From Glycine soja (lineage: Eukaryota; Streptophyta; Magnoliopsida; Fabales; Fabaceae): a DNA stretch of 64,000 nucleotides. Made by a program: the position numbers and the translations under genes. The notes beneath the pieces were generated by a model. That model saw only the letters and a list, made by a program, of their open reading frames with translations. It did no database searches and was not told the origin of the DNA. The DNA is taken from the NCBI RefSeq assembly GCF_004193775.1, contig NC_041005.1, positions 4,776,501 through 4,840,500 of the forward strand. The letters are read 5' to 3'. Positions 60,701 through 64,000 of this stretch are shown piece after piece. Positions within the stretch are counted from its first letter, which is position 1; the number at the start of each line of letters is the position of its first letter.

Positions 60701-63660
60701 GAAAGGGAGCGGAGAAATAGTTGGGAGAGGGAAATGCCAAACAGACTGGACAGCTGCCAAGAGAAGACTGGGGGAGAGAATTGGAGAATGATAAGTTTAA
60801 TGACGAGGAAAATCATATGTGGAAAGGGTTGGAACATGAGGGGGTATCTGAGAATTTAGGTAGTGAAGGTGGTGCTGGACATGGGAGGAGCAAGCACTAT
60901 TGTTTATGTTCATCTTTTTCTTCCAGCTTTTTTCTAGTTTTCTCTTCTGTTGTTTTCTCTGTTTTGGCTATCATTTTTCTGCTTTATCAGAGTATATTCT
61001 CTTTGGTGTAAGGAGCTGAGCTTCATTCCTTTTGCTGAATATTATCCAGAATTTAGTTTCTGTCAGTTTAACATCTTTAATGCGATTTGAGCTTCTCAAA
61101 CATATTTTTGGAATTAAGACATTGCCGTAAAATTTAGTGGAAATTAAAACTAGCCAATTTAAGTTACATCCTTTAAAATGAGTAATATCTAGACATTTCT
61201 CACCATTTGAATAAGTCCAATCCGGTAATGCCTCGGAATATCCCCCATCATTCCAAAGTCAAAATACGCAAGAGATCCATCATTTATTGCAACAAGGTTT
61301 CCTGGATGAGGATCAGCATGGAAATAACCAACCTCAAGCATTTGTCTCAAAGAGCAGTATAATCCCTACAAAGCCATAAGAAAGAGGCAATGGGGCATCA
61401 ATTGACAGTGCTTAGCATCTCAAGTAATCATGCACTTAATATGTAGACAGATGATAACATAAATTAGCATTCAATACTATTACAAAAACATGAAAGCATA
61501 CTAAGACACACAATGGCATAAAAGAGATATATCATACACGTAAACAGTTGAAGCTTGTGACCAACAAAACTTGTGTACTTTATACCTGGTCAATGAGTTC
61601 CCTTCGGTTCAAAGAAGCTTTATTCAAACCTGTTTCATCTGTAAGCTTAATTCCATCTATCCACTCCATAGTTAGCACAGTGGAGCATGTGTAATCCCAA
61701 TATATTTTTGGAGCTTTGACGGAATTTGATTTTTTTTGCTTAACCCCACCTGCATATTTGTTGGTCTGTTCATTGCCACCTCTTGAAAAGAGTCACCAAT
61801 TTAAATTGCATGCTAAAAAACTAAGCATTATTTCATCAAGTTAAGAGACAAAAATGTTTATAACTTAAGACATTACACACTGCCCTATCATTTGAGGAAA
61901 TAATTATCAGCTCTCAACCAAAGTGAAATTTTATAATTCCAGGGGAAATGCCTTAAGTGACAACATACAACTGTTAAAAATAATGTAATTGTAGTAATAA
62001 TGTAAATAGGATAGAATTGGTTAAGAGTAACAGTATATTCTTATGTGTAATTGAATTATCTTTGTAATTATACATAGTAACAATTTTATTTTTTAAACTT
62101 AGCCTATGATCTCATAGTCGATCCCAAGCCTAGGTCAAGGAGGAGAGTAGTTTTATGCCCTGAGTAGAGTATTCGGCCATGTCTTTGGCCACTTGTAAAC
62201 TTTTTTAGTTTCAAACAATCGCTCAAAGAGTTGAGATTTGGGGAAGTTACACAAATAACACTTATTTGTGATAATCAGCCAGCATTTGCATACATATAGC
62301 CTCAAATCTGATATTCCATGAGTAGACCAAACATATTGAGATAGAATGTTTATTTTATTAGATAGAATGTTTATCCAGGGACATCACCATTAGCATTGTC
62401 AATTCAAACGATCAACTGGCAGATGTTTTCACCAAGGCATTCAGAGTTCCTTGGATTAGTTGTATATCTAGCAAGCAACTTGATGGGGAGTATATTTCTT
62501 GTAATTATGTTTAATTATCCTTGTACTTACAACACTTAAATATGTGTACTGCTGTGTAATAACACATAGTATTCATCATATGTCTCTCATTTTCTCTCTC
62601 TTAATATCATTAGATCAAAGCATTGAGCATTATCCAAAATTTGAATTCGGGATTAACAAACATGGTTGAATTATGGACATGCCACGTCAAAGAAAATAGC
62701 AACTAAACGATTTTGGTGCAGATGTTGAACTTACTTGCAGACCAACAGTAAAGAGAAGCAAAGCGCTCAGCATTTTTGCCCTCTAGGACATAATCAATTT
62801 CATCAAACATGTGCCTGACCTGTTGCATTAATCTACAATGACTAACACGTAAAGCAATTGTAATGTAAACTGAAATACAACAGTCCCTAATAGTCAGCTA
62901 GTATAATGATCATACACAAGTAAAATATTATATTTCTGAAAATGTTGGCTGAAAAATATGTCATACAAAGCAGACGAGAAATCTGCGCTCTGTATCAAGG
63001 AATTTACCATTTCATTTACTGCCACCAAAAGATCTTTTCGAGCCTTGGCAAACCGCTTTAATTGACCCCCAATCATATTGAATAACAAAGCATCAAGGGT
63101 CAATGAAAGTGACATACCAGGCCTCTGTACTTTTACAGCTACAAGCTCTCCAGAATGCAGGTGAGCTGCAACACTTGAAGCAACAAAAGTAAACACTTCA
63201 ATCTTCCTCAAACATGTAGATATTATTCTAAAATTCCAAATTTAAGAACAAGAAACCAAGCAAATGTGAAATATTCAAATCAGAATAAAACTTAAGCTAT
63301 TATTGTCGGCAACTCACCTTTATATACTTGCCCTAAGGATGCTGCTGCAATAGGTGCTGGGCTGATATCCTTAAAAATTTCATTAATAGGAACACCCAAA
63401 TGGTTCTCAATAGATTTGATTGCAACATCAGTTGGAAACGGAGGTATTTGATCCTATAGCACGGAAAACAAAATTATAAGGTTTTATCAATACAATTTGA
63501 CAGAAGACAAGAGCATAGCAATAGTCAATAGATGCACCTGCAGCATTTGATTACATGCACTGAAGTATAATGGAAGATGTCACTGTACCTGTAACTTGGC
63601 AAGTTCTTGGCAATATACTGTTGGTAATATGTCAGGCCGGGTGCTCAATGCCTGCCCAAG
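57774..63660 (-). CDS. ABC1/UbiB-family atypical kinase (ABC1K), C-terminal 562 residues
   Basis: Ten exons on the minus strand: 63660-63589, 63453-63318, 63165-63008, 62819-62735, 61749-61586, 61365-61204, 60087-59938, 59440-59180, 58474-58202, 58001-57774. Phases match and sum to 562 residues plus stop. The 5' exons lie beyond the right edge. Visible family marks: [13 protein letters not shown] (part of the KxGQ region), the Ala-rich loop [10 protein letters not shown], the lysine strand [11 protein letters not shown], the catalytic HADPHPGN and the metal-binding FDFG. After the kinase core a long C-terminal region (about 200 residues, with [14 protein letters not shown] and RWNRLERLV) continues as in chloroplast plastoglobule-type ABC1Ks. 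These proteins control prenyl-lipid (plastoquinone, tocopherol) metabolism and stress responses. The sequence and gene order point to the relative of Arabidopsis At5g24970; plastid location cannot be tested because the N-terminus is missing. Confidence 0.92.
61972..62620 (+). mobile_element. Decayed Ty1/copia LTR-retrotransposon remnant
   Basis: At 62401-62490 the plus strand encodes [18 protein letters not shown] and on to SSKQLDGEY, the C-terminal end of the copia RNase H, followed by a purine-rich gatggggag typical of the polypurine tract. Sequence after it (from about 62491) resembles sequence at about 62030-62085 (agtatattcttatgtgtaattg... and agtatatttcttgtaattatg...), so these may be parts of the two LTRs; a TGTTA start at 61972 fits a 5' LTR. 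Nearly all internal coding sequence is gone. It lies antisense to its host, in the ABC1 kinase intron between 61749 and 62735. Confidence 0.6.
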
Positions 63661-64000
63661 CTGTAAACATGAATGGATTAAGTCAAACATAAGAACTGTA
63701 CTGATGATATATTTAATATATGTTAAATATTAATTATTGCTCCATTCAGTATATATAATGCCATAATGTCGATGCAGGAAAGAAGAAAATAAGAGAAACT
63801 TTTTTTATCTATAATTCTATATTCAATTGCTTTCACGAAAGAAAAAATGAAACCTCAAAAAATAAAAAATCTAATAACATAAAACACAAGTTACCTAGAG
63901 TAAGAGCATAAGAATTGGAAGCATGACTATTTCATTTCTATGGTAAAGGCAAAAGTGGATAAGGGAAACAATATATCTACAGTTAAAACAAATAATGGGC

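Noticed and set aside
1..64000. A novel multi-gene defence or mobile system
   Set aside because: All seven genes belong to known plant families in separate transcription units; nothing indicates a co-transcribed or prokaryote-like cassette.

Overview
The window is nuclear DNA from a dicot plant, most likely a papilionoid legume such as Glycine or a close relative. Supporting this are the low GC content, long introns with GT/AG borders, plant-only gene families, Au-type SINE tails and several small foldback elements of kinds common in legume genomes. The species call is inference; I could not search a database. No operons, CRISPR arrays, rRNA or convincing tRNA genes were seen.

Seven protein-coding genes can be rebuilt with exon borders. 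From left to right they are: (1) a cytosolic hybrid histidine kinase of the AHK5/CKI2 type (+, 12 exons, 990 aa); (2) an ankyrin-repeat/PGG membrane protein of the BDA1/ITN1 type (-, 2 exons, 455 aa); (3) an atypical short-chain dehydrogenase-like protein with a probable mitochondrial presequence (-, 10 exons, 287 aa); (4) a GLUTAMINE DUMPER membrane protein (+, 1 exon, 165 aa); (5) a CONSTANS-like double B-box/CCT transcription factor (+, 2 exons, 309 aa); (6) a clade-F-like protein phosphatase 2C (-, 8 coding exons, 312 aa); (7) the C-terminal 562 residues, in 10 exons, of an ABC1/UbiB-type atypical kinase that runs off the right edge (-).

Between the genes lie two long gene-poor stretches (about 20.2-31.1 kb and 39.9-49.7 kb) and two shorter ones (31.8-38.6 and 54.1-57.7 kb). 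They hold simple repeats and non-autonomous DNA transposons: a Mutator-like element, a Stowaway-like MITE, a short element with direct flanking duplications, and two large foldback elements. Introns also carry old insertions: a 3' LINE fragment beside a SINE tail in the dehydrogenase gene, a SINE in the kinase gene, a foldback element in the phosphatase gene and a decayed copia remnant in the ABC1 kinase gene.

The genes do not form one pathway, although several are signalling components (histidine kinase, PP2C, ABC1 kinase, light-related COL factor). The most informative result is their order. As I recall the Arabidopsis map, AHK5, the dehydrogenase and a PP2C are neighbours at At5g10720-10740, while a GDU, a COL, a paralogous PP2C and an ABC1 kinase lie together at At5g24920-24970. 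This window holds both sets interleaved, which looks like the ancestral segment before duplication and reciprocal gene loss in the Arabidopsis lineage.
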